Of a stretch of DNA of 64,000 nucleotides, positions 44,801-54,082 are shown in pieces. The first letter of the stretch is position 1. Each line of letters begins with the position of its first letter. The notes under the pieces were generated by a model. The model was given only the letters and a program-made list of their open reading frames with translations, was not told where the DNA came from and made no database searches. This DNA comes from Prevotella melaninogenica (lineage in GTDB: Bacteria; Bacteroidota; Bacteroidia; Bacteroidales; Bacteroidaceae): positions 758,147 through 822,146 of the forward strand of contig NZ_CP054011.1 in the NCBI RefSeq assembly GCF_013267595.1, in the 5' to 3' direction. The translations under genes and the position numbers were made by a program.

Positions 44801-45383
44801 CATCTTGGTTCTTGATACTGAGGTTTACTCTAACACTGGTGGTCAGAGTTCTAAGTCTACTCCACTCGGTGCTATTGCTCAGTTCGCAGCTAAGGGTAAG
44901 CGTATCCGCAAGAAGGACCTCGGTCTGATGGCAACTACATACGGTTATGTTTATGTAGCTCAGATTGCTATGGGTGCTGACAATGCACAGACATTGAAGG
45001 CTATCCGTGAGGCTGAGGCATATCCAGGACCATCACTCATCATCGCTTACTCTCCATGTATCAACCATGGTTTGAAGGTGAAGGGCGGTATGGGTCGTAG
45101 CCAGGCTCAGGAAGCAAATGCTGTTGCTTGTGGTTACTGGCAGCTCTGGCGTTACAACCCACTGTTGGCTGAAGAGGGCAAGAACCCATTCTCACTCGAT
45201 TCTAAGGAACCAGAATGGGATAAGTTCCAAGACTTCCTTCACAGTGAGGTTCGTTTCCTCTCTGTCCTCAAGGCTTATCCAAATGAGGGCGAGGAGCTCT
45301 TCAAGGCTTGTGAAGATATGGCTAAGCTCCGTTACAAGAGCTATGTTCGCAAGACTCAGGAAGACTGGAGCGAGGAGGCATAA
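41808..45383 (+). CDS. nifJ: Pyruvate:ferredoxin (flavodoxin) oxidoreductase
   Basis: This encodes 1191 residues, the full single-chain length. It starts with [39 protein letters not shown], the pyrimidine domain of the thiamine diphosphate site. Two 4Fe-4S motifs lie near residues 690 and 745 ([12 protein letters not shown] and [12 protein letters not shown]), a proximal cluster at [12 protein letters not shown], and the pyrophosphate domain at [12 protein letters not shown]...[15 protein letters not shown]. It oxidises pyruvate to acetyl-CoA, CO2 and reduced ferredoxin in anaerobic metabolism. Codon use is strongly biased, implying very high expression. Confidence 0.97.
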   Translation: [1191 protein letters not shown]

Positions 45384-45436
45384 TCGCCTAACAAACAGAT
45401 TAAAAAGATATAGTTAAAACACTATATAACATACGC

Positions 45437-45625
45437 AAAGGAGGGTGTGTCAAAATGCAAATACCATTTTGATAATCTAACAGTTTGAAACAATCCAATA
45501 AAGAATGACCATTTCTGTACGCGATTTTTAGTAAAGAAATGGTCTTTTCTTTGCCTTTAGAAGAACCCAACTTATAGATTGAAAGTTGTCAAGTTATTAA
45601 TTTGCATTTTGACACACCCTCCTTT
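45437..45625. repeat. MITE-like element with 26-bp inverted ends
   Basis: Perfect 26-bp ends (beginning AAAGGAGGGTGTGTCAAA at 45437 and ending with the complement at 45625) enclose about 137 bp without coding capacity. Inside, GACCATTTCT pairs with AGAAATGGTC. The end sequence looks like a transposon terminus. The right end is followed by a T run, so the element may also terminate PFOR transcription. I found no certain target duplication. Confidence 0.75.
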
Positions 45626-45746
45626 TTTTATACCTATTCGTACAGACTGCTATACCTTTCCCATATACGTATTAGCATCTTACGCCCGCATAATTATTAT
45701 CTTAATGCTTCGCATTCTCCATCATTAACCGATGTATCACTATCCA

Positions 45747-45803
45747 ACACATGTCGTGCTAAGGCTTAGCACCAATGGTGTTAATGATGAGCACCATTGG
45801 TGC
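45747..45803. repeat. Three-palindrome array (22-bp period), copy 5
   Basis: ACACATGTCGTGC, spacer TAAGGCTTA, GCACCAATGGTGT, spacer TAATGATGA, GCACCATTGGTGC. The third palindrome is perfect except for its central base. The gap 45626-46032 holds this array and otherwise nothing recognisable. Confidence 0.85.
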
Positions 45804-46032
45804 GGAGTAATAAACACATTGAAATATACTACCGAAGTGGATTCAACTTGTTATTAAAAGCAGGCTATACTACTAAAAACAAGCTCAACTGATGTGTTCA
45901 GGACCTTGATCTTCAGAAGTAAATACAATATTGTGGCTTATATAAAAAAGGTTTATTTGCTTTGTATTTTTCAAAATAAATTGTATTTTTGTCATAAGAA
46001 CTGAATCTTCTAACGTAAACAACAATCATAAT

Positions 46033-46449
46033 ATGAAAAGTAAAATCCTATCATTAGCCATTATCATTGCAATTACAGTAATTGCATTATATTGTATTCT
46101 GAGTGGACCTGAGACGATTATCCTACATTGGGATATTGGTGGAGAAGCAGAAAGCTATGGTTCTAAGTATCTTATACTGGTACTTCCAGTTATTTCATTA
46201 ATCGTTTTCTTGCTGGTTATCAATCAAGAAAAGCATCCATACGACACAAGTCTTGTGAGCGGAAAAACTCGAAAGAACAGGAATCCGAAAGCACTTCGTG
46301 ATATAATGCCAATCCTATTGTTGGTTATATTGTATCTTACAGCATGTTCTGTCCAAATAATTTCCATGTCATCAATAGTACCCTTCTCTCTTATTATTAT
46401 TGCTATAATTCTCTTTATGTATAAATCACGCAAGTCGACAAAGCTATAA
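46033..46449 (+). CDS. DUF1648-like small membrane protein
   Basis: This encodes 138 residues with four hydrophobic segments (ILSLAIIIAITVIALYCIL, YLILVLPVISLIVFLLVI, IMPILLLVILYLTACSVQI and IVPFSLIIIAIILFMY). The ETIILHWDIGGEAESYGSK stretch is the DUF1648 core (Pro/His-W-G-K pattern), found in membrane proteins near SdpI-type immunity proteins. Function is not known to me. It has no clear operon partner. Confidence 0.75.
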   Translation: MKSKILSLAIIIAITVIALYCILSGPETIILHWDIGGEAESYGSKYLILVLPVISLIVFLLVINQEKHPYDTSLVSGKTRKNRNPKALRDIMPILLLVILYLTACSVQIISMSSIVPFSLIIIAIILFMYKSRKSTKL

Positions 46450-46466
46450 AAACGACCTTATTTATT

Positions 46467-46496
46467 TTGCATTTCACTTGATTTGATGTATCTTTG
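46467..46496 (+). promoter_or_regulatory. Promoter directly before the DUF6621-like gene
   Basis: TTG at 46467-46469, 19 nt, TATCTTTG at 46489-46496. The ATG is at 46502, which places the expected start point within a few bases of the start codon. Confidence 0.7.
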
Positions 46497-46501
46497 TAGC
46501 T

Positions 46502-47122
46502 ATGAATGCACAAGAAGCACAGAACATTAAATGGAGTGAGAACATCATCATTGTTGATGGTGATTATATAAACCATGTCGCTTTCGATCTCATTGTCAAT
46601 TTTGAGCGAATGCTGAACCGTCGTATTCCCGCTGCTGATTTCAGCCAGTGGGTTGTAAACATTGCCCTTGACGGACGTTTGAAGCCAGGAAATCACGAAA
46701 CACAAGTGGTTCTTTTACATGATAAGAAGAATCCAAGACTTGAGAATTTTGCCCCAGCCGATTATCTAAAAGAACTGAATGGGCAAGCATTCAAAGATTC
46801 ACAGCTTGGCGAATTTATTATCAATGCTATTGCTACAGGTGATGAAGTAGCCAAGAAAGACGATGTTCTTCTCGACCTCCTAAAGACTATTCTTAGTCAT
46901 GAAGAGGTTAGACGTATTATGGTTGTATCAAACGCTGAGGACAGCCAATTGATGAGTACACTTCGTTCTACGCTTCGCGATGTAGATGATGAGCTAAAAC
47001 ATATTACCTTGTTTGCAATGCAACCACTCGAAGGAGGTAATTTCAAACAGCAAATTTTGGGTTACTCGCTTCTTAATGCAATGGGTATATCCGCTTCAGA
47101 GATTGAAAGTAAGATTAAGTAA
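46502..47122 (+). CDS. Conserved hypothetical protein (DUF6621-like)
   Basis: This encodes 206 residues with no signal or membrane helix. It has a mixed alpha/beta pattern: IIIVDGDYINHVAFDLIVNFERMLNRRI at the N-terminus, VVLLHDKKNPRLENFAP and VRRIMVVSNAEDSQLMSTLRS later, suggesting a Rossmann-like or NYN/PIN-like fold with Asp at strand ends. I recognise it only as a Bacteroidetes protein of unknown function. The start may be leaderless (see the promoter at 46467). Confidence 0.7.
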   Translation: MNAQEAQNIKWSENIIIVDGDYINHVAFDLIVNFERMLNRRIPAADFSQWVVNIALDGRLKPGNHETQVVLLHDKKNPRLENFAPADYLKELNGQAFKDSQLGEFIINAIATGDEVAKKDDVLLDLLKTILSHEEVRRIMVVSNAEDSQLMSTLRSTLRDVDDELKHITLFAMQPLEGGNFKQQILGYSLLNAMGISASEIESKIK

Positions 47123-47233
47123 GACATAAAAATAAAGTAATAATAATAAAATAAGAATTCTCAAAATAACATTCCGTAGCTCCCTTCTTTGGAGTGGAGA
47201 ATAGAATGGGAATACAGAGAATTAAATTGAACT

Positions 47234-48472
47234 ATGGGAAAAGTTTTAATGATTGGCGCAGGTGGCGTAGCTACTGTAGCCGCTTTTAAGATTGTCCAGA
47301 ACCAGGACGTGTTTACGGAGTTCATGATTGCCAGCCGTCGTAAGGAGAAATGTGACGAACTGGTTAAGGCAATTCATGATAAGGGCTACAAGGCAGACAT
47401 CAAGACTGCACAGGTTGATGCAGACGATGTTGAGCAGTTGAAAGAACTCTTCAATTCATTCAAGCCTGAGCTGGTTATCAATCTTGCACTACCCTATCAG
47501 GACCTCACCATCATGGATGCCTGCTTAGCTTGCGGTTGCAACTATCTTGACACCGCTAACTATGAGCCAAAAGATGAGGCACACTTCGAGTATAGCTGGC
47601 AGTGGGCTTACAAGGATAAGTTCGAGCAGGCTGGATTGACAGCTATCCTCGGTTGTGGTTTCGACCCTGGAGTGTCACAGGCTTATACCGCATATGCAGC
47701 AAAGCATCACTTTGATGAGATTCACTATCTTGATATTGTTGACTGTAACGCAGGTAACCACCACAAAGCATTTGCAACCAACTTCAACCCAGAAATCAAT
47801 ATCCGTGAGATTACCCAGAAGGGACTTTATTATGAGAATGGCAAATGGATTGAGACAGATCCATTGGTAGTACATCAAGATATTACCTATCCAAACATCG
47901 GTCCTCGAGACTCTTACTTGATGCACCACGAAGAGTTGGAGTCATTAGTCAAGAACTATCCAACAATCAAACGCGCTCGCTTCTGGATGACTTTTGGTCA
48001 GCAATACCTTACTTACCTTGATTGTATTCAGAATCTTGGTATGAGTCGTATCGATGAGATTGAGTATGAAGCACCATTGGCAGATGGGTCTGGCAAGACA
48101 GTTAAGGTTAATATCGTTCCTTTACAGTTCTTGAAGGCAGTGTTGCCTAATCCACAGGACCTCGGCGAGAACTATGATGGTGAGACCTCTATCGGCTGCC
48201 GTATTCGTGGTATCAAGGATGGTAAGGAACAGACTTACTACATCTATAACAACTGTAAGCATCAGGATGCCTATAATGAAACAGGTATGCAGGGCGTTAG
48301 CTATACTACTGGTGTACCAGCAATGGCTGGTGCAATGATGTTCTTCAAGGGACTTTGGAGAAAATCAGGTGTATGGAACGTGGAAGACTTCGATCCAGAT
48401 CCATTCTTGGAGGTACTCAATAAGCAAGGTTTACCTTGGCACGAAGTGTTTGGTGGTGATTTAGAACTATAA
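47234..48472 (+). CDS. Saccharopine dehydrogenase-family protein, probable carboxynorspermidine synthase
   Basis: This encodes 412 residues. VLMIGAGGVATVAAFKIVQN is the Rossmann glycine loop. ASRRKEKCDELV and NLALPYQDLTIMDACLACGCNYLDTANYE fit the saccharopine dehydrogenase fold. ILGCGFDPGVSQAYTAYAAKH and VDCNAGNHHKAFATNFNPEINIREI are characteristic of carboxynorspermidine/carboxyspermidine dehydrogenases, the alternative spermidine route of Bacteroidetes. The decarboxylase partner is not in the window. It ends 4 nt before the TfoX-like gene. Confidence 0.9.
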   Translation: MGKVLMIGAGGVATVAAFKIVQNQDVFTEFMIASRRKEKCDELVKAIHDKGYKADIKTAQVDADDVEQLKELFNSFKPELVINLALPYQDLTIMDACLACGCNYLDTANYEPKDEAHFEYSWQWAYKDKFEQAGLTAILGCGFDPGVSQAYTAYAAKHHFDEIHYLDIVDCNAGNHHKAFATNFNPEINIREITQKGLYYENGKWIETDPLVVHQDITYPNIGPRDSYLMHHEELESLVKNYPTIKRARFWMTFGQQYLTYLDCIQNLGMSRIDEIEYEAPLADGSGKTVKVNIVPLQFLKAVLPNPQDLGENYDGETSIGCRIRGIKDGKEQTYYIYNNCKHQDAYNETGMQGVSYTTGVPAMAGAMMFFKGLWRKSGVWNVEDFDPDPFLEVLNKQGLPWHEVFGGDLEL

Positions 48473-48476
48473 GAAG

Positions 48477-48797
48477 ATGGCTTGCTCTTTAGACTTTATT
48501 GAATTTGTTAGTAGTCAGATAGCTACTGCAGGGACTGTGAGATGTAGGAAGATGTTTGGTGGCTACATGGTTTATGTTGACGAAAAGCCTGTTATCATAG
48601 TTTGTGACAATATACCTTATGTCAAAGAACACGAGGCAATTAAGTCAATGATGCTATCTGCCGAACGTGGATTCCCTTATGAAGAAGCTAAGGAACACTA
48701 CGTTTTAGATGTTTCAAGGTCTGATTTTGCTGTCAAGGTTGTTAAGGTCTTGGCAGAAGTGTTACCTTATCCAAAGAGTAGAAAAAAGAATAAATAA
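48477..48797 (+). CDS. TfoX N-terminal domain-like protein
   Basis: This encodes 106 residues. GTVRCRKMFGGYMVYVDEKPVIIVCDNIPYVK is the TfoX/Sxy N-terminal domain, here alone without the C-terminal domain. In Gammaproteobacteria TfoX promotes competence. In Bacteroidetes such single-domain proteins are uncharacterised. It lies in an apparent operon between carboxynorspermidine synthase (4-nt gap) and recA (32-nt gap). Confidence 0.82.
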   Translation: MACSLDFIEFVSSQIATAGTVRCRKMFGGYMVYVDEKPVIIVCDNIPYVKEHEAIKSMMLSAERGFPYEEAKEHYVLDVSRSDFAVKVVKVLAEVLPYPKSRKKNK

Positions 48798-48829
48798 TGT
48801 TTTATCAATCAAAAACAAGATAATAGTAT

Positions 48830-49855
48830 ATGGCAAAAGAAGATACAGGTACGACATCGGCAGCTGAAGGTAAACTGAAAGCTTTGCAGGCTGCAATGTC
48901 TAAGATAGAAAAAGACTTTGGTAAAGGGTCCATCATGCGTATGGGCGACGAACAAATAGAACAGGTAGAGGTTATCCCAACGGGTAGTGTTGCCCTCGAC
49001 ACAGCACTCGGCGTAGGTGGTTATCCACGTGGTAGAATTATTGAAATTTATGGTCCAGAAAGTTCTGGTAAGACTACATTGGCTATTCACGCTATTGCAG
49101 AGGCACAGAAGCAGGGCGGTATAGCAGCCTTCATTGATGCAGAGCATGCGTTCGATCGATTCTACGCAGAGAAGTTAGGTGTGGATGTTGATAATCTTTG
49201 GGTTTCACAGCCAGACAATGGTGAGCAGGCTTTAGAGATTGCAGATCAGCTGATTCGCTCTTCTGCTATTGACATCCTCGTTGTCGACTCAGTTGCAGCC
49301 TTGACTCCAAAGAAGGAGATTGAGGGTGACATGGGTGACTCTGCCGTAGGTCTGCAAGCACGACTGATGAGTCAGGCATTGCGTAAACTTACCTCAACAA
49401 TCGCAAAAACTAATACTTGCTGCATCTTCATCAACCAGTTGCGTGAGAAGATTGGTATGATGTTTGGTAATCCAGAAACAACAACAGGTGGTAATGCACT
49501 AAAGTTCTATAGCTCTGTACGCCTTGACATCCGTCGTATTACATCTATCAAGGATGGCGATCAGGTTATTGGTAATCAGGTTCGTGTGAAGATAGTAAAG
49601 AACAAGGTTGCTCCTCCTTTCCGTAAGGCAGAGTTTGAGATTACCTTCGGTGAGGGTATTTCAAAGATTGGCGAGATTGTTGACTTGGGTGTTCAGTATG
49701 GTATCATTCAGAAGAGCGGTAGCTGGTTTAGCTATAATGGGACCAAACTTGCACAGGGTCGTGATGCAACCAAGGCTATGATCAAGGATAATCCAGAACT
49801 TGCAGAAGAGCTGGAGGGCTTGATTAAGAATGCTATCATCGAACAGACGAAGTAA
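48830..49855 (+). CDS. recA: Recombinase A
   Basis: This encodes 341 residues, typical length. Walker A is [10 protein letters not shown], the MAW and L2 segments ([29 protein letters not shown]) are intact, and the C-terminus is acidic to basic. It binds single-stranded DNA, drives strand exchange and triggers LexA-type responses. A hairpin terminator with nested stems follows 8 nt after the stop. Confidence 0.98.
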   Translation: MAKEDTGTTSAAEGKLKALQAAMSKIEKDFGKGSIMRMGDEQIEQVEVIPTGSVALDTALGVGGYPRGRIIEIYGPESSGKTTLAIHAIAEAQKQGGIAAFIDAEHAFDRFYAEKLGVDVDNLWVSQPDNGEQALEIADQLIRSSAIDILVVDSVAALTPKKEIEGDMGDSAVGLQARLMSQALRKLTSTIAKTNTCCIFINQLREKIGMMFGNPETTTGGNALKFYSSVRLDIRRITSIKDGDQVIGNQVRVKIVKNKVAPPFRKAEFEITFGEGISKIGEIVDLGVQYGIIQKSGSWFSYNGTKLAQGRDATKAMIKDNPELAEELEGLIKNAIIEQTK

Positions 49856-49863
49856 TAAGCACA

Positions 49864-49928
49864 AACCTATGGTAACTTGAATGTAACTCTTTCATATAAG
49901 TACATTCCTGATACCATAGGTTTTTTGT
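49864..49928 (+). terminator. Terminator after recA
   Basis: AACCTATGGTA (49864-49874) pairs with TACCATAGGTT (49912-49922), with an inner GAATGTA/TACATTC stem and a following T run. Confidence 0.9.
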
Positions 49929-49997
49929 ATACCCTAATTAACTTCCAGTCCTATAAGGTTTAACAAGGATACAACATTAATTATAAACTTTACTTCT

Positions 49998-52900
49998 ATG
50001 CTTTCATTCTCTTCTCTTAATTCCAACGAGCGCACACTTCTTATGCTGATGGCTTATTTTTACAAATATGGTCAAACTAAGAAAAAACTATCAAACTTGT
50101 TGGAGAAGATAATGTTGCCATCTCTTTCCGATTTGGCTTTTAAAAGGTTAAAGACCGATGGTTTACTGGTAGAAGTAAATCTTCACTATTACGGAGGTGG
50201 AAAAGTATTATACATAAATAAGGATATGCTGATTCCTTCTCTCTTTGAACTTTTCAAAGAAGAAAACAGCCTATTATTACAGAATATACGCAGACTTTAT
50301 AAGAAGACTTATAATAATGAAAAACCATCTCCTTTGGTGCGTTTGATAATATATTATATTGCACCAAATGCAGAGGAAGCAATATCGACTTCCTATGCGC
50401 AAGTCTTAGAATCGTTCAATGACTGTTGCCTTAACTTGATTGATGAAAGAGAATATGAGACTTTCTTTCTATCAATGCCCACAGAATTATTGTCTTTTGT
50501 GCTGAACGCAACTCTTCGTATGGCAATGGCTCGGGATAAAGTAATGGACTGGGAATATTTAAAAGGACTTGTTTTCAGTCGTAAAAAAATAGGCAATAGT
50601 ATAGCAAGAAAAAGCGATTTAGAATCAGTCTTTGCTTATTATTACTATTTAGGTACGGGTAAAATCTGTATTAATCTCAAAACATCTGTAAGCAATATCT
50701 TTACACTTCAGATAGCAGCAATTGATGCATTGTATAAAGGAGATTACGCTTTAGCCTATAAGCTATATACCAAGGTGATGACGGCTAATAATAAGGTAGC
50801 TCCTATTAAGGGACTTTTCGTAAATCCTATTGCTAATTATTATTTCGCAATTGCAGCAATCTTTACCAACACAGAGACCTCTCTGAAGAAGTTAGAAACA
50901 ATGATGAAGCGTAATGGGGATAGAGAATACACGCCTACATACTTCCTTGTACAACCGTTGAAGGCTTATTTTTATGATAAGTCTGATGCGAATATACGAA
51001 AAGAGTCTTATCTTGAATTGTGCAAGGAACCAGATATGCAGATGGTATCTTGGCTTACTTGGACGATGTATCCGTCTTTTGGCATACTTCCGACAAAGGC
51101 AACTAAACCTATTAATCCACCTAACTGGGCTTTCTTGCAACTGGAGACTGGCATTATGGAGAGTAGCTCTTCTGAAGAAATTTTGGTGAAAGACTTCGGT
51201 GGTACATCACTGTTGAGCCGATTAGAAGTAAAATCTCTTTGGCAGCTTCGACTTGAAACACTAATTGCGGAGAATCAAGCAGTAGGGAATCAAACAACAG
51301 AGACTGTTCGAGACACAATGCTCGTATATCTGTTGCGTTATGGAATTGTTGTTCCCATTCTTAAACGTAGGTTGAAAAATGGTAGTTGGTCTGTGGGTAA
51401 AGAGCTTTCTGTTCGTGAACTTATAAATCTGGATGTTCCGGGCTTAGACAGTGTTGATCAGCGTATTAAAGAAGGAATCTTTTCGTGGGAATATAGTGTC
51501 TATATTGAAAAGTATCTGTATCTTTTTGTTGATTGTGACCATATTTACACCGGTTCCACCTATGACTTGCAGCCTGTGAAGATTCATAAGGACAATCCAC
51601 ACCTTATCATAGATAAACGTTCGGATGGTTCTTTCAGTGTCTCTACGAATGTAAAAGAGTTACAAAGAGGTGAGAAGTCGTCTTTCTTTTATAAGAAGAA
51701 TTCTGAAACAGACTATTCTGTCTTTACCCCATCTGAATTTGAATATAAGACTTATAAGGAAATTCTGGCGCAAGAGATTTATCCAGCTGAAGCCGAGACC
51801 TTGCTAATTCAGCTGATTAAGGCTGTAGGTGGAAAGACAGAAATCCACTCCAATATGGTGGCTGAGCTTGACGATTTACAGCGTGTTGATGTGCAACCTT
51901 GTATAACGCTCCGTGTTGTTTCCACTGCAAACAACTGTTTCCAACTTACTGCCTTGGTGCGTATCTCTGATAGTCTTTCCTTTGTTCCAGGAAAGGGAAA
52001 TGTCACCACTATTGCAGAACAAGAGCATAAGAAAGTGCAATTAGTTCGTAACCTAAAGAAAGAGCGAGATTATCTTAAAGCGATTAATGAGGGGCTAATT
52101 GAGGTAGAGTTCTTTGATGAAGGCGAAGCATGGAAGCCTCAAAGTATTACGGATTCGATAACACTTCCTATCTACACAATGCTACCTTTCATTCAGTGGT
52201 GTAAAGAACACCGAGATATTTGCATGATGGAATGGGCTGAAGGTAGTAAGATAAAGTATTATCCAGGCATCAGCAGTAGTGCTGCTCATATTTCTTTTAA
52301 ATCAAAGAATAACTGGTTTGAGGTCGAAGGTGATATTGAAATTAGTGAGGGGCAGGTCATTTCCCTTCAAAAGCTGCTCGGACTGATGCATCAGAGTGCT
52401 CATCAGAAGTATATTATTATCGGTGACAATGAATTTATTACGATAAGCACCCAGCTCTCACGCATACTTAAACGACTTGACACAGTAACGACCGAGAATC
52501 GTTCACATCTGCAGATAGCACCTGCTGCAGTCTCTTTGTTAGGCGACTTGCTGGATGACACATCCTTGAATATAAAGCGTAATGAGACTATGGATGCCTT
52601 ACGTCAGCGCATTGAAGCGTGCAGTAAAAAGATTCCAGTTGTACCGAAGACCTTGCAGGCACAGCTACGTGACTATCAGGAAGAGGGATTTGAATGGATG
52701 TCAAGACTGACGGCATGGGGAGCAGGTGTCTGTTTGGCTGACGATATGGGATTGGGAAAGACCGTTCAGACCATCGCCCTACTTCTTGAACAGAGCGAAA
52801 ACGGAGCTTCGCTGATTGTGGCACCATCCTCTGTCGTACCTAACTGGCGCAATGAACTTCAGCGATTTGCACCGACGTTGAATCTCACTATTCTCAATCA

Positions 52901-54029
52901 GAGTGAGGATCGTTCAAAAGATATTAAGGAGGCAAAGGCAGGAGATGTTATTATCACCACGTATGGTTTGTTGAATATTCAGCAGGATGACCTCACTGGG
53001 AGGGAATGGAACGTAGTCTGTCTTGATGAAGCACATACCATCAAAAATGCCAATACGAAGATGTCAAAGGCGGCTATGCTGTTGAAGGCACAGCACAAGG
53101 TTATCCTTACGGGTACTCCTATTCAAAACCATCTTGCAGAGTTGTGGAATCTCTTCCAGTTTATTAACCCCGGTCTTTTAGGAAGTGCAGAACAATTCAG
53201 GAAAAAGTTTATCCTGCCTATTGAAGGAGATAACGACAAAGCACGCCAAAGCCAGTTACGTCGTCTGATTTCTCCGTTCCTTTTGCGTAGAACGAAAGCA
53301 GAGGTTATTGACGAATTACCTGCAAAGAACGAAATAAAACTCCCTGTTGAACTATCATCGGAGGAGATGGCTATGTATGAGGTTAAAAGGCGAGAAACAG
53401 AGGCGAAGATTCTTGAAAATAAAGCTGACAAGGTAAGTACGTTGGCTGAGATTACTCATTTGCGCCAGATGGCGTGTAGCTGTTCGTTGGTTGACAAGAG
53501 ATGGAAGCTACCAAGCAGCAAAGTGCTTGCGTTCATAGACTTGGCGGAGAGTCTCAATGACAGCGGTAATCGTGCGCTTGTTTTCAGTCAGTTTACCAGT
53601 TTCTTTGAGGAGATAAAGAAGGCTATGGAGACTGCAAAACTCCCTTATCTTTATCTTGACGGAAGTACACCAATGTCCATGCGTGAAAAGTTAGTTAAGG
53701 AGTTTCAGTCAGGGAAGTGTCCTTTCTTCCTCATTAGCCTAAAAGCTGGAGGATTGGGACTGAATCTTACGGGTGCGAACTATGTTATCCATCTTGATCC
53801 TTGGTGGAATCCTGCCATCGAACAACAGGCTACCGACCGTGCTTATCGTATCGGTCAAAAACAGGACGTAACAGTCTATCGTCTGATTAGCCAGCACACC
53901 ATTGAGGAGAAAATACTACGTTTACATAAGACAAAGCGCAACCTTTCAGACTCACTTCTTGAGGGCTCTGATATCTCCCATGCACTGACACAGGAGGAAT
54001 TGCTCGAGTTGTTGCAAGATAACAGATGA
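49998..54029 (+). CDS. SNF2-family DNA helicase/translocase
   Basis: This encodes 1343 residues. The N-terminal 870 or so residues include poorly conserved helical and beta segments and are larger than in RapA-type proteins. The helicase core is at the C-terminus: LADDMGLGKTVQTIALL (motif I), LDEAHTIKN (motif II), LTGTPIQNHLAELW (III) and LDPWWNPAIEQQATDRAYRIGQ (V-VI). It translocates on DNA and may displace polymerase or act in stress or antiphage functions. It has no obvious operon partner, and the GntR operon runs toward it across a bidirectional terminator. Confidence 0.93.
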   Translation: MLSFSSLNSNERTLLMLMAYFYKYGQTKKKLSNLLEKIMLPSLSDLAFKRLKTDGLLVEVNLHYYGGGKVLYINKDMLIPSLFELFKEENSLLLQNIRRLYKKTYNNEKPSPLVRLIIYYIAPNAEEAISTSYAQVLESFNDCCLNLIDEREYETFFLSMPTELLSFVLNATLRMAMARDKVMDWEYLKGLVFSRKKIGNSIARKSDLESVFAYYYYLGTGKICINLKTSVSNIFTLQIAAIDALYKGDYALAYKLYTKVMTANNKVAPIKGLFVNPIANYYFAIAAIFTNTETSLKKLETMMKRNGDREYTPTYFLVQPLKAYFYDKSDANIRKESYLELCKEPDMQMVSWLTWTMYPSFGILPTKATKPINPPNWAFLQLETGIMESSSSEEILVKDFGGTSLLSRLEVKSLWQLRLETLIAENQAVGNQTTETVRDTMLVYLLRYGIVVPILKRRLKNGSWSVGKELSVRELINLDVPGLDSVDQRIKEGIFSWEYSVYIEKYLYLFVDCDHIYTGSTYDLQPVKIHKDNPHLIIDKRSDGSFSVSTNVKELQRGEKSSFFYKKNSETDYSVFTPSEFEYKTYKEILAQEIYPAEAETLLIQLIKAVGGKTEIHSNMVAELDDLQRVDVQPCITLRVVSTANNCFQLTALVRISDSLSFVPGKGNVTTIAEQEHKKVQLVRNLKKERDYLKAINEGLIEVEFFDEGEAWKPQSITDSITLPIYTMLPFIQWCKEHRDICMMEWAEGSKIKYYPGISSSAAHISFKSKNNWFEVEGDIEISEGQVISLQKLLGLMHQSAHQKYIIIGDNEFITISTQLSRILKRLDTVTTENRSHLQIAPAAVSLLGDLLDDTSLNIKRNETMDALRQRIEACSKKIPVVPKTLQAQLRDYQEEGFEWMSRLTAWGAGVCLADDMGLGKTVQTIALLLEQSENGASLIVAPSSVVPNWRNELQRFAPTLNLTILNQSEDRSKDIKEAKAGDVIITTYGLLNIQQDDLTGREWNVVCLDEAHTIKNANTKMSKAAMLLKAQHKVILTGTPIQNHLAELWNLFQFINPGLLGSAEQFRKKFILPIEGDNDKARQSQLRRLISPFLLRRTKAEVIDELPAKNEIKLPVELSSEEMAMYEVKRRETEAKILENKADKVSTLAEITHLRQMACSCSLVDKRWKLPSSKVLAFIDLAESLNDSGNRALVFSQFTSFFEEIKKAMETAKLPYLYLDGSTPMSMREKLVKEFQSGKCPFFLISLKAGGLGLNLTGANYVIHLDPWWNPAIEQQATDRAYRIGQKQDVTVYRLISQHTIEEKILRLHKTKRNLSDSLLEGSDISHALTQEELLELLQDNR

Positions 54030-54082
54030 GATAGGAAAACGTGAGAACCTTGCACCTTATATCTATTATATGTTTAAAAATG

